This document shows, piece after piece, positions 21,194 through 28,757 of a stretch of 31,226 nt of DNA. Source of the DNA: Paramoeba atlantica. Its lineage: Eukaryota; Discosea. The position numbers and the translations under genes are program-made. Each line of letters begins with the position of its first letter. The first letter of the stretch is position 1. Below the pieces are notes generated by a model. That model saw only the letters and a list, made by a program, of their open reading frames with translations. It was not told the DNA's origin and ran no database searches. The stretch is taken from contig CDRNVI010000124.1 in the NCBI GenBank assembly GCA_977017575.1, positions 1-31,226 of the forward strand, given 5' to 3'.

Positions 21194-22935
21194 CAGCTCA
21201 CTATTGATAGATATTTATATACAAAAATATAACGAAAATAAATATTATACCGAAATTATAAAATATTATTTAAAATAATAATATTGGTAGTAGAACGTTT
21301 TATAAAAGAAAAAAAAAAATTGTTAAATTATAAAATTAAAATTGAATATACTGGCATAAGTAGCAAAAATAATGTTATAAACATTATCATCTAAAAATCT
21401 AAGGTTTCTAATGTCAAGATAAACTGCATTAGGTTAATCGGTCCCTAAAATGAATATGATAGTAATAATTGAAGGGTAGTTAAAGAGTTATAAGGATAAC
21501 ATAATATTTTTAACGTTATTAGTAGATGACAGTTTATTTTTTAAATATTTTAGGATCAAATTTTAATAAATATAGTAAAACATTGTGTGATATATTCGCA
21601 TATATTGATTGAAATATTTAAAAAATAAATTCAAGAAAGAATACTAATATATAAAACCGTACTAAATCCTACACAGGAGGATTAGTAGAGAATACTAAGA
21701 TGAATAATTGAATAATATCGAAGGAACTCGGCAAATTAACTCTGTAACTTCGGGAGAAAGAGTATTTTTATATATACATTATATGTATATAAAAATGTAA
21801 CAGAATAGAGGATGGCGACTGTTTAACAAAAACACAGGACTTTGCAAAATTAATTAATGATGTATAAGGTCTGACACCTGCCCGGTGCTATAAAGGTAAT
21901 TGTTATTGTTAATATATTATTTAATGTATTAGCTTTATATAGAATGAATAGTAAACGGCAGCTGTAAATATAACGGTTCGAAGGTAGCGAAATTCCTTGT
22001 CGAGTAAGTTTCGACCTTGCATGAATGGTGTAACGACTATCCTACTGTCTCCGGTATTATATTAGCGAAATTGAATTCTCTGTGCAGATGCAGCGTATTA
22101 ATAGCTAGACGGAAAGACCCTATGCACCTTTACTGCAGTTATATTTTGTTATTAAAAATTAAATTTATAGGATACAAACTAATCGTTTTAAAATTTTAAT
22201 ATTAGTTAATTGTTTAGATAATCTTGGAATAGTTTGAATTTAATTTTTAAAACTTAATAATTTTTTATTGACAGAATATATTTGGTAGTTTCTCTGGGGC
22301 GGAGACCTCATAAAATGTAACTGAGGTGTACAAAGGTAATTAAAATTTTATTAGAAAATTTTGGCGTGTAATGGCTAAAAATTACTTAACTGTGAGATTT
22401 ACAAATCAAACAGAGATCTTTTTTATTAAAAAGGTCGGTCATAGTGATCCAATATAATTGAATGGAAAATATATTGCTCAACGGATAAAAGGTACGCTAG
22501 GGATAACAGGCTTATGACTCCGGAGAGAAGATATCGACGGGGTTGTTTGGCACCTCGATGTCGATTGGTCACATCCTGGTTAAGAAAAATGTTCCAAGGG
22601 TAAGGCTGTTCGCCTTTTAAAGTGGCACCTGAATTGGGTTCAGAACGTCGTGAGACAGTTCGGTTCCTATCTACTATTAATTAATTAAAATTGAAGGAAT
22701 CTTATCTTAGTACGAAAGGACTGGAGAAGGAATATCACTGGTAAATCGGTTGTAATTATAATTGCATAGTCGAGTAGCTAAATATTAATAATATAATTAT
22801 TGAATTCAATCAGATATAAGAAGATTATCCTAAAATATTTTAAAAGTATTGATTGTAAAAGATTATTACGAAATTAAGTTATGTGTGTAAGTCCTGTGAA
22901 GGATTGAGCTAAATAATTTTAAGAATCAATCTAAT
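20125..22935 (+). rRNA. rnl: Large subunit ribosomal RNA (mitochondrial)
   Basis: Bacterial-type LSU rRNA of about 2.8 kb; both ends are approximate. Landmarks in order: the 5' domain near 20185 (GGATATCTTGCCAATAA), GACCCGAAACCAAGTGATCTA at about 20783, GGTAGAGCTACC near 20970, the CCGTACTAAATC block at about 21656, the peptidyl-transferase region with GACGGAAAGACCCTATG at about 22109 and GGGATAACAGGCTTATG at about 22499, TCGATGTCGATTGGTCACATCCTG, and the sarcin-ricin loop AGTACGAAAGGAC at about 22710. No intron is apparent. Small ORFs inside it are chance. Confidence 0.96.
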
Positions 22936-22967
22936 TTATAAAAAGAAAAAAGAAAAAAGAAAAAAAA
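22935..22967 (+). repeat. A-rich (A4-7 G) microrepeat after rnl
   Basis: Runs of A broken by single G at near-regular spacing follow the rnl 3' end. It is a simple repeat, most likely neutral spacer or slippage product. Confidence 0.6.
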
Positions 22968-22991
22968 TTTCTATATAAGAAAAAATAAAAT

Positions 22992-23050
22992 ATATAATAT
23001 TTTGAAAATATTATATGTAATAAAACAACAAACTTTAAATTAAAGTTTGT
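22992..23050 (+). repeat. Two adjacent near-perfect palindromes between rnl and trnN
   Basis: First: arms ATATAATATTTT (22992-23003) and AAAATATTATAT (23005-23016) around a single G. Second: arms ACAAACTTTAA (23028-23038) and TTAAAGTTTGT (23040-23050) around a single A. Together they fill most of the spacer after rnl and end 13 bases before trnN, so they may be rRNA 3'-processing or termination hairpins. Confidence 0.7.
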
Positions 23051-23063
23051 AATTTGTAAAACA

Positions 23064-23137
23064 ATACTTGGTAGTTTCAATGGTAAAATAATTGGCTGTT
23101 AACCAATCAGATGTAGGTTCGAATCCTGCCAGGTCGT
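23064..23137 (+). tRNA. trnN: tRNA-Asn (GUU), mismatches at acceptor 1-2
   Basis: Anticodon stem ATTGG/CCAAT with loop CTGTTAA (GUU); T arm GTAGG-TTCGAAT-CCTGC. Acceptor ATACTTG opposite CAGGTCG leaves A1-G72 and T2-C71 unpaired. A one-base shifted pairing is also possible and would leave only position 1 unpaired. Confidence 0.88.
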
Positions 23138-23150
23138 TGTATAAAAATAA

Positions 23151-23239
23151 GTTTATGTGGCTGAGTGGTTTAAAGTAATCCTCTTGAAAAGGATCGTATA
23201 ATTTTAATTATACCGTGGGTTCGAATCCCACCATAATCT
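23151..23239 (+). tRNA. trnS: tRNA-Ser (UGA), mismatch at acceptor 2
   Basis: Anticodon stem ATCCT/AGGAT with loop CTTGAAA (UGA), long class II variable arm, D arm GCTGAGTGG, T arm GTGGG-TTCGAAT-CCCAC. Acceptor GTTTATG opposite CATAATC has only T2-T71 unpaired. Confidence 0.93.
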
Positions 23240-23299
23240 TAATATAAAAAAAAAGGAAAAAATTTATGTAAATTATATAATATATAATATATTATATAT

Positions 23300-24835
23300 A
23301 AATACTTGTATGTTTTATTCTGGCTTTGAGTAAATGCTAGTAGTTCGCTTAACACATGCTAGTCAATTAAAATTTAAAATTTAAAATTAATGGCGTAAGG
23401 GTGAGTAATATATAAAAACGGGACTTATAATTATGTTTATATTATAAAACTGGTTTATAAAGATTTAGGTAGTTGGAGGTGTAATAGACTAACAAGCCGA
23501 TAATTCTTAGTTGATCTTAGAAGGAGGTACAACCACATTGGGAATGAGAAAAGGCCCAAGTTCCATTAGGAGGCAGCAGTGAGGAATATTGAACAATGAG
23601 CGAAAGCTTGATTCAGCGAAACTACCTGAATTATGACAATTTATTGAAAAATTCTTGTTTAAGTGAGCATAATGAGGTTAAACTTAAGAATAAGCATCGA
23701 CTAACTTCGTGCCAGCAGTCGCGGTGATACGGAGGATGCGGGTGTTACTCAGCATTACTGGGCGTAAAGCGTATGATAAGTGGTTTATTTTTTAATAATA
23801 TAATTTTAAAGGCGTTATTAGTAATAATGAATAAATTATATATTAGTAAACTAAGAGTATTATTCAGATATATAGTATTCATAGAGGAAAGGTGAAATTT
23901 TATGATACTATGGAGACTATCAGAAGGTGAAAGCTATATATTAGATTTATACTGACACTAAAGTACGAAGGTATGGGTATCAAAGAGGATTAGAGACCCT
24001 TGTAGTCCATACAGACAACGATGGATGCTAACTGTAGGAAATATTTTTGTGGGTTTAGCTAACGCGTAAGCATCCCGCCTGGGGAGTATGATCGCAAGAT
24101 TTGAACTCAAAGAAAGTGGCTGAGATTTGGTACGAACGGTGGAACATGTGGTTTAATCTGATATAACGCATAAAATCTTACCAATTCTAGATTGAAAAAA
24201 ATTATAATAAATATAGTAAACTTTATATAATTTTTTTAAGCAGGTGTCGCATGGCTGTCGTCAGCTCGTGTAGTGATATGTATGGTTAGGTCCTGTAACG
24301 AGTGTAATCCTTACAATATAATAAAATATATGATATATTATTATATTATTATATGTTATATTATTATATGTTATATTATTATATTTTATTATATTGTATT
24401 ATTAATTATATATTAAATGAAATAGAGGAGGACGTCAAGTAGGTATGGCCCTGATGAATTGGGCTACACACGTGTTACAAAAATAATTACAAAAAAAAAA
24501 TAAATTGTGAAATTTATTTAAATTATAAAGATTATTATAGTTCGGATTATTTTTTGAAAATAAAAATATGAAGTTGAAATCGTCAGTAATCGAAAATTAG
24601 AATGTTTCGGTGAAATGGGATCCAAATCTAGTACACACTGCCCGTCACGCCAAGAAAGTTGTTAATATTGGAAAAATTATAATTAATAATTTATATTTAT
24701 TAATTATTTTTAATCTATTGGAGATAATTAATTTTTAATAAAATATTATTAATTATTTAATTTGAATGTATTGATAGTAATCAGGGTGAAGTCGTAACAT
24801 GGTAGTGGTAGGGGAACCTGCCGCTGGATGGAAAA
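23300..24835 (+). rRNA. rns: Small subunit ribosomal RNA (mitochondrial)
   Basis: Bacterial-type SSU rRNA of about 1.54 kb; ends approximate. Landmarks: 5' TTCTGGCTTTGAGTAAATGC near 23318, GGAGGCAGCAGTGAGGAATATTG at about 23569, the 530 loop GTGCCAGCAGTCGCGGTGATAC at about 23710, GATTAGAGACCCTTGTAGTCC near 23988, GCATGGCTGTCGTCAGCTCGTG at about 24249, GGGCTACACACGTGTTACAA, CTGCCCGTCACGCC at about 24639 and the helix 45 region GGGGAACCTGCCGCTGG near 24811. The variable helix at about 24320-24410 is expanded by an A/T tandem repeat. Confidence 0.96.
24342..24386 (+). repeat. 15-bp tandem repeat (3 copies) inside rns
   Basis: The unit TATATTATTATATGT occurs at 24342, 24357 and 24372, the third copy with a changed end. 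It sits in a variable helix between the conserved GTAACGAGTG block and GAGGACGTCAAGT, so it lengthens a tolerant part of the rRNA and should be variable among strains. Confidence 0.75.
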
Positions 24836-24958
24836 TAAATTTATATTTTTTTAAAGGTAAGCTTATCGAACCCCTTTAAAATATTATATATTAAATTATA
24901 TTCTCGTAAAAATTTTTTATAAGAGTGTATAATTTATATTAATACAAATCATATTTTA
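24836..24958 (+). other. rns-trnS spacer with hairpin
   Basis: No gene seen. It has arms TTTAAAGG (24850-24857) and CCTTTAAA (24873-24880) around a 15-base loop, shortly after the rns 3' end, and a weaker A/T hairpin at about 24902-24925. These may serve rRNA 3' processing. Confidence 0.45.
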
Positions 24959-25030
24959 GGTGAGTTGACCGAGTGGTTGAAGGTGTCGATCTGCTAAATC
25001 GATATATTATTCATATAATATCATGGGTTC
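24959..25030 (+). tRNA. trnS: tRNA-Ser (GCU), 3' end replaced by bacterial DNA
   Basis: Acceptor 5' strand GGTGAGT, D arm ACCGAGTGGTTGAAGGT, anticodon stem TCGAT/ATCGA with loop CTGCTAA (GCU), a long variable arm, and T stem plus loop up to GGGTTCGAAT. The expected T-stem complement (CCCAT type) and the acceptor 3' strand (ACTCACC) are absent; instead the sequence runs into the end of a bacterial shikimate kinase gene. The gene is therefore cut by the contig join, not naturally degraded. Confidence 0.85.
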
Positions 25031-25045
25031 GAATTTTGTGAATAA
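25025..25045. other. Junction of mitochondrial and bacterial DNA
   Basis: On the left, mitochondrial tRNA-Ser is recognisable to its T loop at about 25034. On the right, minus-strand AroK is recognisable down to ERRSYYSQ, at about 25036. Base composition, code use, gene density and promoter style all change here. The exact base cannot be fixed because a few bases could belong to either side, possibly shared microhomology at TTCGAA. Confidence 0.9.
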
Positions 25046-25475
25046 TAGGATCTTCTTTCAAACAGGTGTTTGCCAACAAATTCTGGAAGTTCATCAATGC
25101 CAAGTTCGCGCACCAAAGGACGTTGGTCCTTTTCTTTTTCAATACGTTCCACCAAAGCCGAAACGGGTAGTTGCAAATAGATGGAGTGATCTGAGTTTTG
25201 AAGAATGGTTTCCATATTGGTTCCATAACAGGGCGTACCACCGCCAGTAGAGAGTAGGATGGATTTTTTTTGGGTCAGGACATCCGACAACATTTGGTGT
25301 TCCAATTTCCTAAAGAATATCTCTCCTTTTCCGAAAAAATCTCCTTTATGGATTTTTGTTGTTGCGCTTCAATATAGGTATCCAAATCAATGAATTCCAA
25401 TCCTAAATCCTTGGCCAACAGTTTCCCAACAGAGGACTTTCCACTTGCCATATAACCTACTAGAACTACTTTCAT
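25036..25475 (-). CDS. aroK: Shikimate kinase (bacterial), C-terminus cut by junction, one frame break
   Basis: Cytosolic enzyme of the shikimate pathway: ATP-dependent 3-phosphorylation of shikimate on the route to chorismate. The start ATG (25475, minus) gives MKVVLVGYMASGKSSVGK with a perfect Walker A, then EFIDLDTYIE, the shikimate-binding LLSTGGGTPCY, and the LID-type QRPLVREL. The frame breaks once near 25327-25330, where an A run (4 instead of 5 on the coding strand) is short; with the extra base EKGEIFFRKLEHQML is restored. About 147 codons remain of the usual 170, the last 20-25 being lost at the junction. Family and Bacteroidetes-like character are clear. Confidence 0.93.
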
Positions 25476-25507
25476 TTATGTGAAATAAAATCGATTTGAA
25501 AAAAACA

Positions 25508-25515
25508 CAAATTTA
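25508..25515 (-). promoter_or_regulatory. Possible -7 element for aroK
   Basis: On the minus strand this reads TAAATTTG, matching the Bacteroidetes -7 consensus TAnnTTTG, 33 bases upstream of the aroK start. No convincing -33 TTG was found at the right distance, so this is tentative. Confidence 0.3.
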
Positions 25516-25528
25516 TCATTAAATCATC

Positions 25529-25558
25529 TTGTAAAATAGATTAATGATATTATATTTG
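25529..25558 (+). promoter_or_regulatory. Bacteroidetes sigma-A promoter for tRNA-Lys
   Basis: TTG at 25529-25531 and TATATTTG at 25551-25558, separated by 19 bases, match the Bacteroidetes -33 (TTG) / -7 (TAnnTTTG) promoter. It lies about 40 bases before the tRNA. This promoter type is peculiar to Bacteroidetes and supports the assignment of this half. Confidence 0.65.
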
Positions 25559-25598
25559 CACCCGCTTAGAGCAATATTTTAATGCTCAATATAAGCAA

Positions 25599-25671
25599 GA
25601 CCTGATAGCTCAGTTGGTAGAGCATCTCCCTTTTAAGGAGAGGGTCCTGGGTTCGAGCCCCAGTCAGGTCA
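25599..25671 (+). tRNA. tRNA-Lys (UUU), bacterial
   Basis: Perfect cloverleaf: acceptor GACCTGA/TCAGGTC, D stem GCTC/GAGC, anticodon stem TCTCC/GGAGA with loop CTTTTAA (UUU), T arm CTGGG-TTCGAGC-CCCAG, discriminator A. CCA is not encoded, as usual in Bacteroidetes. Unlike the mitochondrial tRNAs every stem pairs. Confidence 0.97.
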
Positions 25672-25683
25672 CAAATAAAAATG

Positions 25684-25711
25684 GAATCCCGGCACATGCC
25701 GGGATTTTTTA
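25684..25711 (+). terminator. Rho-independent terminator after tRNA-Lys
   Basis: Inverted repeat AATCCCGGCA (25685-25694) and TGCCGGGATT (25697-25706) followed by a T run. A G+C-rich stem with a U tract just after the tRNA is a classical intrinsic terminator. Confidence 0.9.
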
Positions 25712-25866
25712 TGTTCTTAAATTATCCAAGGAAACCGTCGTTAAACAGGTTACAGAACTCACCGAACAGTTGCATATCTAACAATTAAATTGGTCTTAAT
25801 TAAATTGGCCTCCTAAGTTTTTTGGAGTTTTTAATTACTTTTAGTCCCTTGTTTAGCAACCTATAA
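25712..25866. other. Spacer before the epimerase gene, with a short direct repeat
   Basis: No gene is supported. AATTAAATTGG occurs twice, at 25783-25793 and 25798-25808 (period 15). Bases 25728-25781 read KETVVKQVTELTEQLHI and stop on the + strand, with a gene-like look, but no start or full domain accompanies it; it may be the leftover end of a lost gene or chance. Confidence 0.35.
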
Positions 25867-27054
25867 ATGTCGATTCGCACTTATTCCCATATACTTTTGT
25901 TGTGCATAATACTGTTATGTTCGTGTAAAAAAAGAGGGGATAAACTAGGCGTCGAAACCACACCCAAACACGAACCCACAAACATGGTCAGCCCAATCAA
26001 CCCTGAGAATTTTGAACAAGTTATTGACGGGGATTCCATCCATCTATATATTTTAAGGAACAAATTTGGACTACAAGCTAGTTTTACAAATTTTGGGCAA
26101 CGCTTAATTTCACTTTCGGTTCCTGATAAAAATAGAGTGTTCGCCGATGTTGTTCTTGGTCGTAGTAGTTTGAAAGCTTACAACGAACCTGGAACTGCAT
26201 ATTTTGGGGCCACCATTGGCAGATATGGGAACCGTATAGCGGGTGGAAAATTTGCATTGGACAGTGTACACTATCCACTAGCCAAGAATAATGGCCCTAA
26301 TCATTTACATGGTGGAAACCAAGGATATGACAATGTAGTTTGGACGGTTGACCATGCTACAGAAAATGAAATCCAATTTTCCAGATTATCACCGGACGGA
26401 GAAGAAGGCTATCCCGGAAATCTGATGGTGCAAGTATTGTATCAACTAACGGACGAAGGCGAACTAAAAATTTATTATAAAGCAACAACAGATAAAAAGA
26501 CCATTGTTAACCTAACTCACCATTCGTTTTTCAACTTAAAAGGAGAAGGAGAAGGTACCATTGATGATCATATTGTTGAAATCAACGCCAACCATTATAC
26601 TCCTGTCAACGAAAACCTTATTCCTACCGGTGAAATTGCTTCGGTATCGAATACTCCAATGGATTTTACCACTGAAAAGTTGATTGGCAAAGACATTGCA
26701 TTGGATGTTGAACAACTGAGAATAGCAGATGGTTACGATCACAATTTTGTGTTGAATGCCGCTCCTTTAAATGGGGAAGGGTTGAAATTTGCGGCTCGAG
26801 TAACAGAACCTCTATCCGGTCGAGTGCTGGAAGTGTATACCAGCGAACCTGGTATTCAATTCTATAGCGGTAATTTCTTGGATGGCTCTGTTATGGGGAA
26901 AAATGGAAAACCTTACCTAAAACGAGGGGCTTTTTGTCTTGAAACCCAGCACTACCCCAACTCTCCAAATCAGGCCAACTTTCCAAGTACAATTTTGGAA
27001 CCAACGGAAACCTATACCTCTTCTTGCATTTATAAATTCAGTACAGAACAATAG
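25867..27054 (+). CDS. galM: Aldose 1-epimerase (galactose mutarotase), lipoprotein
   Basis: Interconverts alpha and beta anomers of hexoses such as galactose. 395 residues, intact. An N-terminal signal MSIRTYSHILLLCIILLCSC has a lipobox ending at Cys20, so the mature protein should be lipid-anchored in the envelope, common for Bacteroidetes mutarotases. Catalytic elements: NHLHGGNQGYD (about 145-155), LTHHSFFNL (about 216-224) with the catalytic His residues, and the general-base Glu in CLETQHYPNSPNQ (about 358). YGNRIAGG is a further family motif. It is the only complete bacterial gene here with an unbroken frame over more than 1 kb. It stands alone between tRNA-Lys and the nos regulator. 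Confidence 0.95.
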   Translation: MSIRTYSHILLLCIILLCSCKKRGDKLGVETTPKHEPTNMVSPINPENFEQVIDGDSIHLYILRNKFGLQASFTNFGQRLISLSVPDKNRVFADVVLGRSSLKAYNEPGTAYFGATIGRYGNRIAGGKFALDSVHYPLAKNNGPNHLHGGNQGYDNVVWTVDHATENEIQFSRLSPDGEEGYPGNLMVQVLYQLTDEGELKIYYKATTDKKTIVNLTHHSFFNLKGEGEGTIDDHIVEINANHYTPVNENLIPTGEIASVSNTPMDFTTEKLIGKDIALDVEQLRIADGYDHNFVLNAAPLNGEGLKFAARVTEPLSGRVLEVYTSEPGIQFYSGNFLDGSVMGKNGKPYLKRGAFCLETQHYPNSPNQANFPSTILEPTETYTSSCIYKFSTEQ

Positions 27055-27084
27055 TACATTGTAGAAAGCCTTTTTCTGCTACTA

Positions 27085-27515
27085 TCAAAGAGGAAGTGAG
27101 GCTCTTCCCTCCTTTACATTGGTAACAAGGTCATCAATAGTGGTCTCTTCCATGTTTTTGATAAAAAAACTATTGGCATTCCAACTAAATCATGCAACGC
27201 GCAAGGATTTTCACTATCACATTCATTTATACTAAGCATACAGGATCGTAGACGTCCTTCCCCGTCAATGGCATTAATGACTTTGATCAAGGGCAATTCT
27301 TTGTTTTTATCGGTCACGTAGAAGCCTCCCTTAGGTCCTCTAGCAGAGGATATAATTTCCCGTCTTGACAACTCCTGCAAAAGTTTGGCCAAATAAGATT
27401 GGGGCACATTAATTCTGTCAAAGATATCCTTGACCATCATTTTTTGATTTTCATTGGTATGCAAAGCCAAAAAAAGGACGGCTTTTAAAGCATATTTGGC
27501 TGAATTGGAAAGCAT
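27085..27515 (-). CDS. Rrf2-family Fe-S transcriptional regulator, one frame break
   Basis: Winged-helix repressor/activator of the Rrf2 group (IscR, NsrR, RsrR). Begins MLSNSAKYALKAVLFLALH, then the DNA-binding RINVPQSYLAKLLQELSRREIISSARGPKGGFYV (about residues 35-69) and three cysteines in RSCMLSINECDSENPCALHDLV, spaced as in cluster-binding members. The frame breaks near 27178: one missing base, and then NSFFIKNMEETTIDDLVTNVKEG follows as expected to a stop at 27085. Divergent from and 124 bases away from a nos cluster, so a nitric-oxide sensing role like NsrR is plausible, though inferred. Confidence 0.9.
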
Positions 27516-27569
27516 GCTACCTCATCATGATTACAAAGGCAATAATAAAAAGACTTTTTATCCTAAATG

Positions 27570-27581
27570 TGATTTTTATCA
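27570..27581. promoter_or_regulatory. FNR/CRP-like site upstream of the nos cluster
   Basis: TGAT-TTTT-ATCA is a palindrome matching the core of the FNR/DNR half-site pair TTGAT-N4-ATCAA. It is centred about 41 bases before the start predicted from the TAATTTTG element, the position of a class II activator. A direct repeat TTTTTATCnTA (18-base period) overlaps it. Confidence 0.45.
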
Positions 27582-27604
27582 TATTCTGCCTAACGAACAC
27601 ACAA

Positions 27605-27612
27605 TAATTTTG
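27605..27612 (+). promoter_or_regulatory. Candidate -7 element for the nos operon
   Basis: TAATTTTG matches the Bacteroidetes TAnnTTTG element, 27 bases before the cytochrome start. The -33 region is poor (TTCTG), which would suit a promoter that depends on an activator bound at the site centred on 27575. Confidence 0.45.
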
Positions 27613-27639
27613 GTCTCGAATTCTAACAACTGAAAACGG

Positions 27640-28144
27640 ATGAAAATTATTGTAAAAAGTACTGCACTTTTTCTCCTAACCCTACTTATAGGTTGTGGTG
27701 GAAAAGCAGACAAGCAAAAAGAGGGCTTTCAAGTCGAAAGACAAAAACTGCCACGGAACAACCTACCCCAGAAGTTGAGGTCAACAGCATCAAGCCTTCC
27801 GAAAGAATTGATCTTTCTAGCAAAGGTGTAGGCCCCATCAAATCCATAAAATTGGATGAAACCATAGATCAAGACCTAGTTGCCGAAGGGGAAGCAGTAT
27901 ATAACCAAATGTGTCTGGCATGCCATCGGGTTGGGAAAAAATTTATAGGTCCCGCTCCCAACGAAATTTTGGAAAGGCGCTCCCCGGAATGGGTTATGAA
28001 CATGATATTGAATCCAGAAGGAATGGTAAAAGAAGATGCTCTTGCCAAAGAACTTTTAATTGAATTTAATGGATCTCCATGGCCAATCAGGGACTGACAG
28101 AGGATCAGGCCCGAGCCGTGCTCGAATATTTTAGAACCCTATAA
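27640..28144 (+). CDS. c-type cytochrome lipoprotein of the nos cluster, two frame breaks
   Basis: Predicted electron carrier for NosZ outside the inner membrane. Starts MKIIVKSTALFLLTLLIGCGGK, a lipoprotein signal with lipobox ending at Cys19. After a low-complexity linker comes a single haem c domain with CLACH in NQMCLACHRVGKKFIGPAP (about residues 95-112), MNMILNPEGM with a likely axial Met, and after the second break MANQGLTEDQARAVLEYFRTL. One-base deletions near 27750 and 28080 break the frame; conserved residues lie on both sides, arguing for sequencing error. It is the first gene of the + strand cluster, 10 bases before the fasciclin gene. Confidence 0.88.
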
Positions 28145-28153
28145 CAAATATGT

Positions 28154-28735
28154 ATGAAGTTAGTAGCCAACATTAATTTTTTTACTGGTTTGTTCCTTGC
28201 AGTCTGCTTATTGATAGGCTGTAAAAACGAAACCAATTCATCGAACTCTTCCACCCAACAGGTGGCATCAAAGCAAGAAACAAAAAAACAAGGGCAAGCT
28301 TTTCTCAAAGACGATGAGGCCACACCCAATGTTTTGGATATAGCTATAGGTTCCAAAGATCACACCACTCTAGTTGCGGCGGTACAGCGGCGGAACTTGA
28401 GAATGCCTTGGTCAACGCAGGGCCTCTAATGGTTTTTGCACCTACCAACGAGGCTTTTAATGCTTTACCCGAAGGAACCGTGGAAAATCTGGTCAAACCA
28501 GAGAACAAAGCAACGCTGGCCAACATTTTACAATACCATGTAACACCCGGGAAATACTCCAAAGAATTTCTGAAGAAATTTCAAAAAACTGGGGCAGGCC
28601 AATAACCAAAATGTGCAGGTTGAGGTACAAGGGGATGATGTTTACATCGGTGGTGCAAAAATTATAGCTAGTGTGGAAGCAGGTAATGGCATTGTGCATG
28701 TAGTTGACAAAGTAATATTACCGCCAAAAGAATAG
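28154..28735 (+). CDS. Fasciclin (FAS1) domain lipoprotein of the nos cluster, two frame breaks
   Basis: FAS1 proteins are extracytoplasmic adhesion-type folds; the role beside nosZ is unknown to me. Begins MKLVANINFFTGLFLAVCLLIGC, lipobox ending at Cys23, followed by a Ser/Gln/Lys-rich linker. FAS1 motifs: LVAAVQ, then PLMVFAPTNEAFNALPEGTVENLVKPENKATLANILQYHVTPGKY, and after the second break GAKIIASVEAGNGIVHVVDKVILPP. Frame breaks lie near 28385 (one base missing) and at an A run near 28583 (one extra). About 194 codons. It sits between the cytochrome and nosZ, 22 bases before the latter, as in other Bacteroidetes nos clusters. Confidence 0.88.
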
Positions 28736-28757
28736 AATAACTTTTAAAACAATAACA

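Noticed and set aside
22017-22199. 60-codon ORF inside rnl
   Set aside because: It lies across the conserved peptidyl-transferase region of the LSU rRNA; the reading frame is chance.
22935-22967. Possible CRISPR-like or regulated repeat
   Set aside because: Only a simple A-rich microrepeat with no spacers.
25023-25250. Plus-strand ORF over aroK
   Set aside because: Starts in the tRNA remnant and crosses the junction; it is the antisense of shikimate kinase.
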